Shown here piece after piece: positions 24,042 to 35,933 of a DNA stretch of 64,000 nt. Each line of letters starts with the position of its first letter. Positions within the stretch are counted from its first letter, which is position 1. This stretch comes from Endocalyx cinctus. Taxonomy: Eukaryota; Ascomycota; Sordariomycetes; Amphisphaeriales; Apiosporaceae. The stretch is taken from positions 1,804,556 through 1,868,555 of the forward strand of contig BCKC01000010.1 in the NCBI GenBank assembly GCA_001600455.1, written 5' to 3'. The notes below the pieces were generated by a model. The model was given only the letters and a program-made list of their open reading frames with translations, did not search any database and was not told where the DNA came from. The position numbers were made by a program, and so were the translations under genes.

Positions 24042-25923
24042 TCAGATTGTATACCTATATCTTGGACTTTCATCGCCAAGTTCGGCGAGTTCATCCTCGG
24101 ACAAGTTCGCATGTTCGGGTTTGATCGCGCCGGCATCGCGCTTCTTATTCTCTTTCCTGAGGTAGAGAGACATGACGCCGTATATGACTGTTGCAAATCC
24201 CACCAGCGAAAGAGATATCGAGTTTCCTTTGATATATCGCGGGGCGTCTTTGCTTACGCTATATTTCACAAACGTTAGTCATTACTAACAAGAGGAATAG
24301 GGACGGCAGAGAGAGACGCACTAGATAAAAGGGGATAGGATCCCGCTCGCGTTACCGATGGTGAGCTGCATGCCGTTGGCGGTCGTGCGTTTTCCGTATC
24401 GTGGGCAATTGTTCGGTAGCTATATTGCATATCTCGTTAATTACATTTCACTACGGAACGAGCGAAATCCACTTACCCAAGCTAGCGGCAGACCGACAAC
24501 AACGTAGAGCCCCATAGCTACCAGGAAACATCTGACGAAAGAATTAGTATTTCATCGTATAATTAAAAGAATGGCGGTCGTTACCCAAAGTAATGCACTC
24601 CGGCCGATGAATCGGATACCAGCACGCCATAGCCGATGACGCTAATAGCACCGAATATGACGCAGAAAAGACCTCGCTGCTGCTTCTTATCTGACAAGTA
24701 CGCGATCCCCATATACGTAACGGCCCCCAAGAAATAACAAGGGATGGTAAGCAGCTGGATCTCGGCCGTCGTCCAACTTCCCAAGCCTTTAATAATGGTC
24801 GGCAAGAAAGTCGAGTAACCATAAAGCATGGTATCGACGCCGAACTGGGCGACGCAGATAGCCCAAACCTTCCAATCCTTAAACGCGGCCATCATATCCT
24901 TCCGGCTGAACTCCTGCGCGCTCTCGGTGCTGCCGTAATGGCGCCGCAGGCGCCTCGTCGCCGTCGCCTTCTCCTCGTCGGTCAGGAACCCCGCCGACCC
25001 GACGTCGTCGGGCAGCAGGAAAAAAGTGGCGATCCCGAGCGCGACGCTCGGGATCCCCTCGACGATCATGATCCACCGCCACCCGCTCATGCCATGGCGG
25101 CCGTCGAGCATGCCGATCCCGTACGCCAACAAACCTCCCAACGACCCGGCGATGGCGGCGCTCACGAAGAGGTACCCGACCCGCAGCGCGAGCTCGCGCT
25201 TCGTGTAGAAAAAGGTGAGGTACACGTTGAGACCGGGGAAGAGCCCGGCCTCGACGGCGCCGAGGACGAGACGCGCGCCGACGAGGCCGCCGAAACTTTG
25301 CACGAACCCGGTCGCGAGCGCGATGATCCCCCACGCGAAGGCGATGAAGGCGATCCAGCGCGATGGCGTGAAGGGCTTGAGTACCAGGTTGGACGGGACT
25401 TCGAATGCGAGATCTACATGCGAAATAAAGGGAAAAAAGAAAAGTGGTCCAAAGTTAGATCCTGTCTCTTTTTTTTTTTTTTTTTNTTAAGGGGAGACTT
25501 TTTCATTGTTCACGTACATGTAACGAAGAGGATGGATACGGCAATCTGGAATTGGTCACCTTGGAGGCCAAGATCCTCTTCCAACCCGTACAAGCGCGCA
25601 TTACCAATATTGACCCTAATCGATGAGATCAGCAACCCAACCTGGGAGTGTATATCGACTTTGAAATTACTTACCTATCCAAGAAGCTGAAAGTGTCTAA
25701 TACGACATTTATAGTCAGCTAGAAGCTCAAGCCGTATCTATTGTCTTTCATTGAATCACTTACAAAGTAACATGACCAATGGCACTATACGTCTATCTAA
25801 CTTCCGTATGAGTCTTTTCTCAGCCAGTTCAAATTCTTGTTCCGTCATGTCCACGGCGATCTCCACGTCTACCGGTGCCTCCGCTAACTTCGGATCAGAC
25901 CCGTTTGGAGTTTTGGTATCCAT
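24042..25923 (-). CDS. MFS transporter, anion:cation symporter (allantoate/nicotinate permease-like)
   Basis: Predicted 492 aa from seven exons: 25923-25764, 25696-25675, 25615-25518, 25413-24585, 24531-24477, 24419-24322 and 24258-24042. All phases agree. The second exon is 22 nt and encodes YTFSFLD, completing the family signature FLDRVNIGNARLYGLEEDLGL. Other marks are GARLVLGAVEAGLFPG, GWRWIMIVEG and PNNCPRYGKRTTANGMQLTIGN, typical of the Dal5/Tna1 branch with 12 membrane helices. The acidic N-terminal tail (about 40 residues) is cytoplasmic. Substrates of relatives include nicotinate, allantoate and pantothenate; the sequence does not decide which. The start chosen is the ATG at 25923, with no in-frame ATG just upstream. 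Intron 3 holds a long homopolymer interrupted by an undetermined base. Confidence 0.9.
25486..25486. other. undetermined base (N) in an intronic homopolymer
   Basis: One N follows a run of about 17 T in MFS intron 3. It marks a place where the assembler could not resolve the run, so the true tract length is uncertain. Confidence 0.95.
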
Positions 25924-28751
25924 GGCTTTTTCTGGAAAAGGTTCTGCCAATAATAAGAATTGTAGTAATCAACTAAATATTGGAAAAATATATTCTACGA
26001 GAAAAACTTTTCATATACCGAAACGACAAAGTCGTGACGAGAAAAAAAAAAAAGAAAACTAAGTAATTTGATGACCAATCAAATCCACAGCTCGAAAGTC
26101 TATTCGAGGGAACGAGTTGTTTTAGGGTAAAAAAGAAAGAAAAAAAAAAGTGGAAAAAAGAGGCCTTTTTTCAAAGAGGATGTGGAAATTCGGGAATGAT
26201 AGATGGGTATTGGATCTATCTATATATATCCCCTACCTCAGGAAGATGATTATCGTTGTTGTTTCTATCCAAGCATGATATAGAAATATTACATATTCTC
26301 AATACATACATCAGATAAAAAAGATAGCGAACCTTGACGATGTCCGGGGGAGGGATGATAAGCACCCTGAACGGCCCCACAAGCCAAGTTTATCGGATTT
26401 CCGCTACCGGGAAGAGGGGCTTCTTTTGTACTACCTGACTACGTAGCTATGCTTAGGGATATATCGTATACATTATACATATGCAGTGTCATTACCAGTT
26501 AGGCGATATGTAAGTCGAAGAACGTGCTTTTTAAGTAAGGGTCAAAATCGTATTTTGAAAAAGACGAATCAAGTACTCCTTATAGCGAACGAAGGATTTG
26601 TGAAACGTTAGAGAGTATCTCTAGATAGCTGGTATCTCGCCAAGATGCTTGGTTATTAGATTTATATCAGCCCTTCTTTTTTTGGTGCGAATTAGGTATA
26701 GCGCATTTGCATTTGCCGCTTTTACTCGGACCCGTCAGTAAGGTCACTGGTCCATCAAGTGTCTTAAGTAGTCGTATTAGTACATAGTTATCGGGGAATA
26801 AGTTAAACGACGAAACGTGATCTTGAAGCGTAACGACGAGGTCGAACATGCTGATTTAATAAGTGTGGCCCGTTAATAGGAAATAAATGACTTACTGCAA
26901 CCGTAATCTAGCCTTCGCTGTCGCGTCCTGGATTACCTACCCGTCCCGTAGGTCGGTTTTTGATAGGGTCTTCATTTAAGGGTGATAATAATCAACCGAC
27001 CCCACTCGTCTCGAGCCTAGACGGATTTTGAATCCCTACTCTCAGGATACAATTTGATGTCGTTCTTCAATGCCCTTTTCTTTTTAACGTGGAAGGAGTT
27101 AGCTGCGGGTCGAATGCTTCCTTGACCCCGATCTCGTCGCTTCTGTGGACTTACAACGAGGTAGGATCATAGCTCAAGCCGAGAGTTACATCCCAGCTAT
27201 AAGGCATTATAAACTTCATTTCACATCAGAGTTGAAGAATAACCCGACGGAGTTACTATTGATGTGCTGCTCGGCGAATACAACTTTATTTTGATGAGAG
27301 GGGCGAGGTCCTTTGGTTAGATGAGTGTCCCTCCGTAGCGTAATTGTGACACCTCACTACTTATGTTAAGTTCTGTGAGTAGTGAGTGAGAAACCGATGA
27401 TATACGCCGAAGACGTCAATCTGTTCGTACAGAAGTTAATTCGGCTAAGTGCCTGCTTGGCCTAGTCCCTATTTCACATCCCTTGTGGCCGATCCAACTT
27501 GAGATTCATATTCCATATCGATGAGTATGAGATATATAGTACTGAATGATCGCTATTGTAGCCTTTCACTCTTTCTCTCACATTATGATCAAGCATCCGG
27601 AGAAGGTGAGGTGAATATCCAGGTATGCCGAGCTTAACACGCTTCGAGGGCGTTACTTCCTTATTCTAGTCCTCGTGTTTGAACGAATAAGGCTGACTGA
27701 TCGTGATTCACCGCAAATAAGTTCGTAAATACGAGATGAAAAGGAACGGTGACTCGGAAGTCGTTCGCTCGATTTAGCGGTGATATTTAAGCAATATTCT
27801 TTGGTGCCCAATTCATCGTCCTAAACGGAGAGAGGCATAGGCATAGAAACTTCCGAGGTTAAAATGGCAAGAGAGTAAGAAGATATATCGGCCCGTGAGT
27901 TATTCGGTGCGATACGTAGCTGTGCGCGTGCACTCGTCTCAAGTTACATAGTGAGTTGTACATATCTGTCTCCAGGTGCTCTGACTTCTTTTGTTTGCGT
28001 ATCGGGGTAAATCGATTCATAGTTTTACACGTTGCTCAGGAACCACCTAAGTGCCACCTCCCGTCTCGCAAAAGAAAAAGTTGATAGGTGCCACAAACTA
28101 AATGGGTAGCGATGGATCATTCTTTATTCCAATTATTATTTGTTTATTTATTAAATAAGTGAACGGAAAAAAAAGAAAGACAAAATTTAGGTAGCTATTA
28201 CGTACCTAACCTTTAGTTACTCACCTCAGGTATCACAACTCGCCAATAGTGATAACTAGATCGAACGACTCCTAATTAGTATTTGCGTAACTTGAGTTGA
28301 TTCGCATTTACGAATATGCCGAAACTTGTTAGATAAATAGGTATACTGTAAGTGTTTTTTTTTTTTTTTTAATTATCGCTGTTATAAGTGAAGTGGAAAG
28401 GTGCCTTTTATTTTTAACTTTTTCAGTGTTTGTAGGTAACACCCGCACGTATGCATCACATCGTTGGTACCTGCTTCTTACCCTGCTGATCCTTGAGCAA
28501 AAAAAAAGAAAAAAAGAAAAAAGATCAAACCCGACATTAAGGAAGAAGAATATCCATACTAGAAAAAAAAGAAAGAAAAAGAAAAAGAAAGAAATATCGA
28601 CAACAATAATACGACAGCCCTACTTGGAAGGAATTTAATTTTCCCTTGCGATTTACTTTGACGATTTTTCGCGAAGAGAGAGAGAAGGTGGTAAAAAGAC
28701 AGGCGAGAGAAACGTAACTGAGGAAGGGTCCCAAAGAGAAAAAAAAGAAAG
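25924..28751. other. non-coding interval, 2.8 kb
   Basis: No supportable gene. It includes the promoters of the divergent MFS gene (minus) and the 28752 gene (plus). Stop codons are dense in all frames. A/T runs occur near 28355-28370, and A/G-rich low-complexity DNA (about 28500-28595 and 28670-28750) lies just before the downstream gene. Confidence 0.55.
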
Positions 28752-29813
28752 ATGTTTGAAGATCTTCGCGACGCGGAAAAGACGGTCTCGATGTTCGCCG
28801 TCCTCATCGATCGACTACGACCGGACGATTACCGCAACAAGGAAAAGTCATCATCGTCATCATCCTCCCATAATAATAATAACCACCATCACAACGGCGT
28901 AGGAAGAGACGGCAGCGGCAGCGGCAAGAAGAAGAGCGCCGGATCCTCGTCGGAACCTCCGCCGACGCCCTCGACCCCGAGCTCGATCGCCACCATGCTA
29001 TCGCGTCGTCAAGGGTCCAGCGGATCTCACAAGAGCAACGACAGCGCGCCCGCGAGCTTAGGAGGAGGAGGAGGGTCGCAAACGACGACGACGTCGACGA
29101 CGACGTCTCCGTCGCACGGCTCGGTAACGACGAGCAGCTCCCTCTCGTCGCGATGGCGACCGCAATCCGGGGGCCGGAAGAAGAGCAACTGGGACACGTC
29201 GATAGAAGGGACCCTCTGGAACGCGCTGGAGAAGCCTCAGAGGGAGGTCGCGCGGGCGTACGAGGTCGACCAGACGGCGCTGAAGGAGTACATATCGTCG
29301 GAGCGGATGATGGAGCTCGGAACCGAGTTCGCGCGCCATTACGGACGAAGCGACGGCCGGACGGCGGCGGCGTACCGCGGGGAGAAGTCGTACTGGGCCG
29401 CCGAGGACCTGTTCTTCGACTTGCAGTCGGTGAAGCAGGGCGATCGGGACGCCGGCCGCTGGGCTAAGAATCGGGTCTACAAGCGGGAGTGGGACCTCGC
29501 CGATCACCTCGCCCGCTTCGTCTTGCTCGCCGAGGAGTATAGGCTCGTGGCGAACCGCGAGGAGTGGCTGAAGCGGGAGTGGAGGTTCGCGCTCAAAGTC
29601 GGCTTCTACTTGAGCGTGTTACGCTGCTACACCATCCGCGACGCGAAGCAGAGGGCTTACGCGACTAAGAACGGAAATGGAAACAAAGGCACCAGCATCG
29701 GCACCAACGGGAAGATCACGGCGGCCGCGAGACCGCAGCTGCTATACACCAGACAGATTTCCCACGGGAGCAAGATTTCGCCGACGATTGACGAGAACGA
29801 AATGAGCCCTTAA
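28752..29813 (+). CDS. 353-aa protein of unknown function
   Basis: A single exon. The first 30 residues (MFEDLRDAEKTVSMFAVLID...) look ordered. Residues of about 33-140 are low-complexity Ser/Asn/His/Gly/Thr. From about 145 to 300 there is an ordered, helix-rich part with several Trp (SNWDTSIEGTLWNALEKP, EKSYWAAEDLFFDLQSVKQG, EWLKREWRFALKVGFYLSVL) that looks like a conserved domain. I do not recognise it. It has no signal peptide, and one short hydrophobic stretch near 290 may be a helix rather than a membrane segment. The GC-rich third positions and long frame support a real gene. It is probably cytoplasmic or nuclear. Confidence 0.75.
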   Translation: MFEDLRDAEKTVSMFAVLIDRLRPDDYRNKEKSSSSSSSHNNNNHHHNGVGRDGSGSGKKKSAGSSSEPPPTPSTPSSIATMLSRRQGSSGSHKSNDSAPASLGGGGGSQTTTTSTTTSPSHGSVTTSSSLSSRWRPQSGGRKKSNWDTSIEGTLWNALEKPQREVARAYEVDQTALKEYISSERMMELGTEFARHYGRSDGRTAAAYRGEKSYWAAEDLFFDLQSVKQGDRDAGRWAKNRVYKREWDLADHLARFVLLAEEYRLVANREEWLKREWRFALKVGFYLSVLRCYTIRDAKQRAYATKNGNGNKGTSIGTNGKITAAARPQLLYTRQISHGSKISPTIDENEMSP

Positions 29814-30567
29814 CGATGAGAGTAACCCGGCGCTGACGAGCCATGTTGAAAGGGTTTACGCTATGGAACGATAGTTTAGTTAGGGGAAGGATATCACTTT
29901 ATTTACCTGTGTTCCTGTATTCTTTCTCTCACGAGATGTATTTCTACTTTAAATAGGCGTTTCTGAGGTTTGTACGTTATCCAAGAGAGCAAGAAGGCAA
30001 AAAGGCAAGAGGGCAGTAGGAGTGGTGCTTATTGATTTCGAAAAGATACCCTAGATGATTGAAATGATACTATAATCTTTTTAATTGAATTTATTCTTAT
30101 TTCCTTTCTCTTAAAAAATATGAGACTTTAAATGAATATTGTGAGGTTTTTTCTTTGCTAGGTTGAGGATTATCTCCAGTTACGCCACAAAAATATACAG
30201 TGCATAAAGTACGAAAATAATTATATTAACACTGTGAGAGGAAATTACTCTCCAGCCACATATTTAGCTCAAATGGGGTTTTTATCTACAAGCTAATATA
30301 GCAACAGCAACGTAAACGTATGTCATCCAAACAGGATGAATATCTGAGACGCACAAACGCCAGATTATATCAGCAGTCTCATATACCTACTCATCATTCA
30401 TTCCGATCTCTATAATCTCTTCTCATATTTTTCTATATCGCTTAATTAAGAGAAAAATCAACTCACGTTTATATTTTGTTGTTTTGAAGATTCAACATCA
30501 CAGTTTATATTCATCTTCAAAATAAGAGAGAGAAGAAAAAGAGAAAGAGAGACAAATCTGAATAAGA
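29814..30567. other. intergenic region between tandem genes
   Basis: 754 bp, AT-rich. It serves as the 3' region of the upstream gene and the promoter of the 2EXR gene. Nothing else was recognised. Confidence 0.5.
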
Positions 30568-32526
30568 ATGTCAGACGCGTCGAGTGAATTCGCGGGGTTC
30601 GCGTCCGAGCGCGAAGAAAATGACAAAAATGATCCATCCGACGAGAACGACGATAACTCCGGGGATGATCGGATGAACGGCGTTGATGATGATGATGGCG
30701 GCGGCGACGACGAGGATGAAGTAGAAGAAGACGAGTTGTCGGACTACTCGGGGGCGGAAATGCCCGTCGGCTTTCTAGACGTGGAAGCGGAAGAAGAAGA
30801 AGAGGGCTGGCCACTGAACCGGCTAACCAAATACCACTTTCCCCAGTTCTGCCGTCTACCCATCGAGATACGCGAATTGGTGTGGGGATTTTTCAACCGG
30901 TACCTGAAGCGCAAGGGTCGCATCATCATCCTTCGCGCCAGCATACATAGCAGGCCTGTGATGCAAATGAAACTTGCCTCGGAGGTGTACACGGATGATT
31001 TAGCAGAAAAGGTATTCACGATGATGGCCACTCATCGCGAGAGCCGGAAGCTGGCTCTGAGGTACTTTCCGGACAGTATACCCAAACAGGGTCACCTGCC
31101 ATTCGCCGTACCCTTCAGCTCGGAAAATGATATCGTGTTCGTCAGATTTGAATATAATTTGCGGCATGTACGCGGACCCATACAAGGTTTATCGCTAGAC
31201 AATGTGAAACATTTCGCCTTTGGAGACAGCAATATGTACAGTGAAATGGCACCGTCCGAGGCGATGATCGGATATCTCATAACGAACCATCTTCCGAATC
31301 TGAGGACGCTTCTCTGCTGCTTACAAGCTTGCGAATTACGGCGTTCCCGCTTACATAACGTGCTCGCCTACGTCTCGAGTCCCGACCGAGAATTATATTA
31401 TGAGGAAGAACCCGACCCCTATAATCCGTTTATCGAACCTGCTCGTTCGATCTTTTGCTGGTCCGCCCTAAATAACGGCACAAACGTCCTAACCCCCGTC
31501 CCTCGGAATATAGTGAAACGTTTTATCGCCTCTCATATTAAAGATATGCCGATCTATCCCTTGATAGAGTTCTCGAATGAACCAGATTACGAAAGCGCCA
31601 AGGAGGCTATGCTGCTCTTACCTAAAGCTGGAGACGAAAACCAGGGAGATCAGGATACAGAATCCAGTAGCGATGAATCTGAAAGTGAACCCGATGAGTA
31701 TGAAGCCGATGGTTTCGTGGTCGATACGTCGGACGAAGAAGAGGAAGAAGAAGGAGACGAGGAAGACCCGGATCTCTCAGACTCACACGACGGGTCCGAA
31801 TCTGGAACGGATCCGCAGCCGATGCCAGCGTCTTCACCTAACCTTCATACCGACGACGAAGGACACAACGCTCTTCGGGAAAGCGAAGAAGAGGGAGGAG
31901 GTTCTTCCGGTGGAGGTAGACAATCACGACCCAATAAAAGAAGCCGTGTCGTGCTCGAGGATTCCGAAGACGAAGACGACGCCGAAGAAGCGCAAGAGAA
32001 CGGTGGTGGTTCCCGGCTCACGAAACGGCCGCGCGTAGTCCTCGACGACTCCGACGATGAGACTCAAAGCGAGCGAGAAGACGAGGTAGCAGTAGCATCA
32101 TCATCAAGAAGAAGAAATGGGAGGAGCGTAGGAATTCGGCCAAAGAAGCGATCTCGCGTCGTCCTCGATGATTCCGAAGAGGATGAAGAAGATGATAAAA
32201 ATCCCGAGACGATGAAAAACTCCGCGCAAGATAGCTCGGAAGACGAGGAGGAAGAAGAAGAAGAAGAAGAAGACAGCGACGAAGATACCCCACCTCCTAA
32301 GCCTATGTCACTATTCGCCAAACTCAATCAATTTCGCGACGAGAACCCGGTCTCGCCCGGTGGGTCTGATGCCGATTCCCACGACGAGGAAACGTATGAT
32401 GATGAGAATGAGCGATTTCAAGATGATGATGGGGATAACGTCGTCGACGAGGAAGAAGCCGAAGAGGGCGATATCATCGACGATACGGGCGAGGATGACG
32501 AAGATGGAGACGAGGATGGGTGGTGA
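30568..32526 (+). CDS. 2EXR-domain acidic nuclear-type protein with three RVVL repeats
   Basis: 652 aa, one exon. An acidic head (about residues 1-80) is followed by a 2EXR-type domain opening with FPQFCRLPIEIRELVWGFF (about residues 91-109) and running to about 330. 2EXR is a fungal-expanded domain of unknown biochemistry, loosely F-box-like at its start. The C-terminal half is disordered and strongly Asp/Glu/Ser-rich. It contains three copies of the motif K-R-[S/P]-R-V-V-L-[E/D]-D-S-[E/D] (about residues 457, 485 and 525), each a basic patch, then VVL, then an acidic Ser tail. The copies differ at many synonymous sites but keep the peptide. Chromatin or nucleolar association and SUMO binding are guesses. 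Just upstream of the acidic C-terminus is PPPKPMSLFAKLNQF. Confidence 0.8.
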   Translation: MSDASSEFAGFASEREENDKNDPSDENDDNSGDDRMNGVDDDDGGGDDEDEVEEDELSDYSGAEMPVGFLDVEAEEEEEGWPLNRLTKYHFPQFCRLPIEIRELVWGFFNRYLKRKGRIIILRASIHSRPVMQMKLASEVYTDDLAEKVFTMMATHRESRKLALRYFPDSIPKQGHLPFAVPFSSENDIVFVRFEYNLRHVRGPIQGLSLDNVKHFAFGDSNMYSEMAPSEAMIGYLITNHLPNLRTLLCCLQACELRRSRLHNVLAYVSSPDRELYYEEEPDPYNPFIEPARSIFCWSALNNGTNVLTPVPRNIVKRFIASHIKDMPIYPLIEFSNEPDYESAKEAMLLLPKAGDENQGDQDTESSSDESESEPDEYEADGFVVDTSDEEEEEEGDEEDPDLSDSHDGSESGTDPQPMPASSPNLHTDDEGHNALRESEEEGGGSSGGGRQSRPNKRSRVVLEDSEDEDDAEEAQENGGGSRLTKRPRVVLDDSDDETQSEREDEVAVASSSRRRNGRSVGIRPKKRSRVVLDDSEEDEEDDKNPETMKNSAQDSSEDEEEEEEEEEDSDEDTPPPKPMSLFAKLNQFRDENPVSPGGSDADSHDEETYDDENERFQDDDGDNVVDEEEAEEGDIIDDTGEDDEDGDEDGW

Positions 32527-33626
32527 AGAAGTTTTATCGTAATTTATCTTCCTACCTCCGCACGAACGTGATATGTCGCGCTCAGTTCTTAGAATCTTAC
32601 TTTTCGTCAGATTCTCTTTGAATATGTACTTTTACAAAATATGTACTTTTTACATAGTAGATCTACTACACTACAACTTAATTAATATCGAGGAGATAGT
32701 CAATACCCAACGTAATTAAAATCATATGCAATTTTTTACCTAAAACATTACCTGGCTACGTGATATTTCAAAGACTTCAAGGCACATCTCACTCATATCA
32801 CGACTATTACATAACGAACCATAAATCACGATAGAAAAATTCAAACAGCAAAAATGTTCCGACGAATCCCCGTCGCCTTTCCCCACGAAAAAGAAGAGAG
32901 AAGAAGAAAAAGAAAAACTTCAATCTTCAGAGGTCAGGTGAGCAAATGGTCAAGTTTGTCTTTTTTTAAGTAGAGGATATCGGTTCTCTCTCCTTAAAGT
33001 TTTTTCTTCTCCTTTCTAAAAAAACGAAGAGGAGGAAAAAAAACTTGTTGTTGTTATGAGAGAGATCAAGAGAAAAAAGAACGAACTAGGCTCATCTTTT
33101 TTCATTTGTTTTAATGTACCGCATGGATTACAGAGACAATCAAGGAAGGATCTCGCCTTGTGCTCCACCTTGCCGCGCGGAAGGGAAATTGTAGGTAAAA
33201 GGGAAGGGAAGAAGAGAGATGTGTCAGTTGATAATCTGGAAAAGTGTTCACTTGGACCTTTCAATGTTGTAGCGTCTTGGATATAGGAGAAGGGGAAAAC
33301 AGCCACCACCGTAGCAACACAAGAGTCAACGTATTCACCAAAGCCACTTAGTCTGATCCCATATTTCGTTGTTTCCGTCGTGTCGTGTCGAAAACTGTTC
33401 GCGGGTATGTAAGCCCTGAGAATATCATGTCAGTATGAAGCCATTTGTACTGTACAATGTTTAATTAAGCCTATCGTCCATCCGACATGTCTTTTTTTTC
33501 TAACCCATCAATAAGACATCAAGTCAGCTTTCAAAGGCTAACATGACCTCTTAGGACATGGTGCAGTAAGTTGGGTATTTTCTCTCTCTCTCTCCTTTTC
33601 TTCGTCGATCGAATAACGCGATACGA
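32527..33626. other. convergent intergenic region
   Basis: 1.1 kb between the 3' ends of the 2EXR and Nup37 genes. It holds A/G-rich low-complexity DNA and no supportable gene. Confidence 0.5.
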
Positions 33627-35933
33627 TCACGAATCAAAGATAACCTTCTTCCTACCCCGTCCCCTCCCATTATCTAAGGCATCCAACTCTCGATCGATCT
33701 CCATAATATCCAACATCTCGACCTCCACATCTCTCTCGTCCTGGTCGTCGTCCTGCTGCTCAACGTCAGCCGCGTCGTTGAGGCTATCGAGAAACGCGAA
33801 GCCCGCGTTGCTCTTCGGTCTGGACGGAAGCGGGATCGTCTGCGTCTGATCCGCCCGCTCGATCGACGGCAGGACCGAGTCGTTCTCCTGATCGGCCGTC
33901 GACGACTCGTCAAAGGCGCTTCCCAGGATAGGTCTGGAGAGCTTCCGCTTGGAGGAGACGGAAAGATCGTACGTCATGCTGTTCGGTTTCTCCGGTCGCG
34001 GATGCACGATAATCGCGCTATTCTCCCTAGCCCTGTCACTCAACCTCTTTCTGCGGCCCATCACGCCGCCGATTCTCGTTCCCACGGCCTCTTCGCTCTC
34101 GCGAAGGACAATCAGCCGGCTCTCGCCGCAGACGAGCACCTCGATGGGCAGGCCTTCGCTCTCCGACGCGCTCGAGCCGCCCGTCTGCGCAAACTTGACG
34201 ATACCGCCCACCGCGGTGCAGCGCTCGCCCATGAGTCCCACGGCCAAATCGCTCAGGCGGACCATCCGAGTAGGCTGCGCTCCGCTGAAGAGGTTCACGC
34301 CGCCGCCGGCGCCCTTTCGGATCTGGGCGTCCCAGAACTTGAGCACGCCGGGGATGACGAAGACGTACTCGGCGCTGCCGATCCACAGGGTCACGCTCTC
34401 GTCCGCCGCCGTGCTAGTGCTAACCGGCAGAGGCGTCACCGTGATACCTCCCTTCACCAGCGCGAGGCGCTCGGGGCCGTACGTCGCCGAAGCCAGGGCG
34501 TCGCGTCTCGAGTGCGGCGTCAGAGGCACGAAATCGGGGCCGCCGCCGGAAGATCGCTGGTTTCCACCGAAGCTGCGCATCGGGCTGGTGCCCTCGACGT
34601 ACCCGCTCGCGTTGAACTCGGTCAAGGCGTCGCCGCGGATACCCGAGGTCGATTTTCCGAATAACGCGGGTCCGTTCGGGGACACGCCGTCGATATCCCA
34701 TATTCCCCACTGGCCGTCGGCGAGGAGGACGAGCACGGCCCGGCCGCGGACGATCCAGGATGCCGCCAAAATCGGCTTCCTCGACATCGATGGCCGAGCG
34801 AATGGCGGGTAAAAAGATATAATCCAGGAGCCCTGCGAAGGGAAAGGGCCCTCGGAAAGATCATCGGGTGGCATAGAGGCCAACGTGTAGTCGTATATCC
34901 TGACCGCGTGGGGTGAAGCAACGCAAAGAAGCTGGTTCGAATGTGTCGGGTTGAATGAGATAGATTGAAGAGGGCTACTGAGATATTCGGTCTGGAAAGG
35001 CTCGATCTGCTGGGATGGTTTGGACGTTATTTCCAGAGGTATATCCCACAACCGTAGCGTGCCCGACGCTTCGCGGGAATGTGCGGCAACGACGAGGCGA
35101 GAAACGGGTCGTGAAGCTGATCGTGAGCGGTCAGACGATTTGCTGCGCTCAGAAACTGATCTCGGCTTCATGAGGGTCATAGCCAGGCTATCGCTGGCTT
35201 TCTCTGAGCCGCTTAGGAGGGTTAACGTTTCTCCCCACTTGCCGTTGCCTACTTTCGCAGCCAGCAGATGCTCCTGCAAATCCGGACGGGCTTTACTCTG
35301 CGGCGAGGGGGGTATCAAGGGTAAGGTGACGAGAAAGACCTCACGCGTGGCGCAGGATACGGCGAAAACGATCTTTTCCTTAAGAAGATCGGAGCCTTCC
35401 CACGCCGCGTCGTCGGCCAGACAAGGGGTTATGGGTAATATAGCGATATTCAGTATAGCGGTGCCGAAGTCGAGATCGAGGGTCTGGGTAATCTCGGGGT
35501 AAGGGAGATCCTCGTCGACGGAATCTTCGAACTGAGGCTTGTCAACGAAGGGAGCCGCCGTAGGTGAGTTTACGTCTTCGTCGTCCGAATCGATGATCAT
35601 CACGGCATCGGCCGGAGGTTTGTTGCCATTCTGTTGGCTCTGCGCGCCCTTCTGGGAAGCGGCGGGTGATTCTTGCTTGAAACGTCGTCCGCCACGCCAA
35701 ATCAAAGTGACGCCACTCTCGTGGCCATATATCAAGATGGTGGCGCCTTGGGGAGAAAGAACGGGATAGGTCTGAACGGTGTGGATGCGACGTTGGAGAT
35801 TATACCTTTAGAAAGACCATAATTAGTAACGGATTCAATTAACGCTAACGCATCATGAAAAAGGCTTTGTAACATACGTATACTGAGTATTTTGCGCAGT
35901 GCGTCGGACACGAGGTCCCGTTGTTGGCGCCAT
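33627..35933 (-). CDS. NUP37: WD40-type nucleoporin, Nup37-like
   Basis: Predicted 744 aa from two exons (35933-35878 and 35805-33627). The 72-bp intron splits a Thr codon. The joined N-terminus reads NLQRRIHTVQTYPVLSPQGA followed by ILIYGHESGVTLIWRGGRRF, which I recall from fungal Nup37 orthologues of similar length. WD-type strands are visible as GTLRLWDIPLE and GQWGIWDIDGV, and the first half of the protein fits a beta-propeller. The C-terminal third is disordered, with Ser/Arg and Asp/Glu-rich parts ending in a basic GRGRGRKK stretch. Nup37 belongs to the Y (Nup107-160) complex of the nuclear pore. The propeller is plain from the sequence; the orthologue name rests on memory of the family. 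Confidence 0.75.

Noticed and set aside
24938..25690. 250-codon plus-strand frame
   Set aside because: Antisense to the MFS transporter and reads through the undetermined base and several introns.
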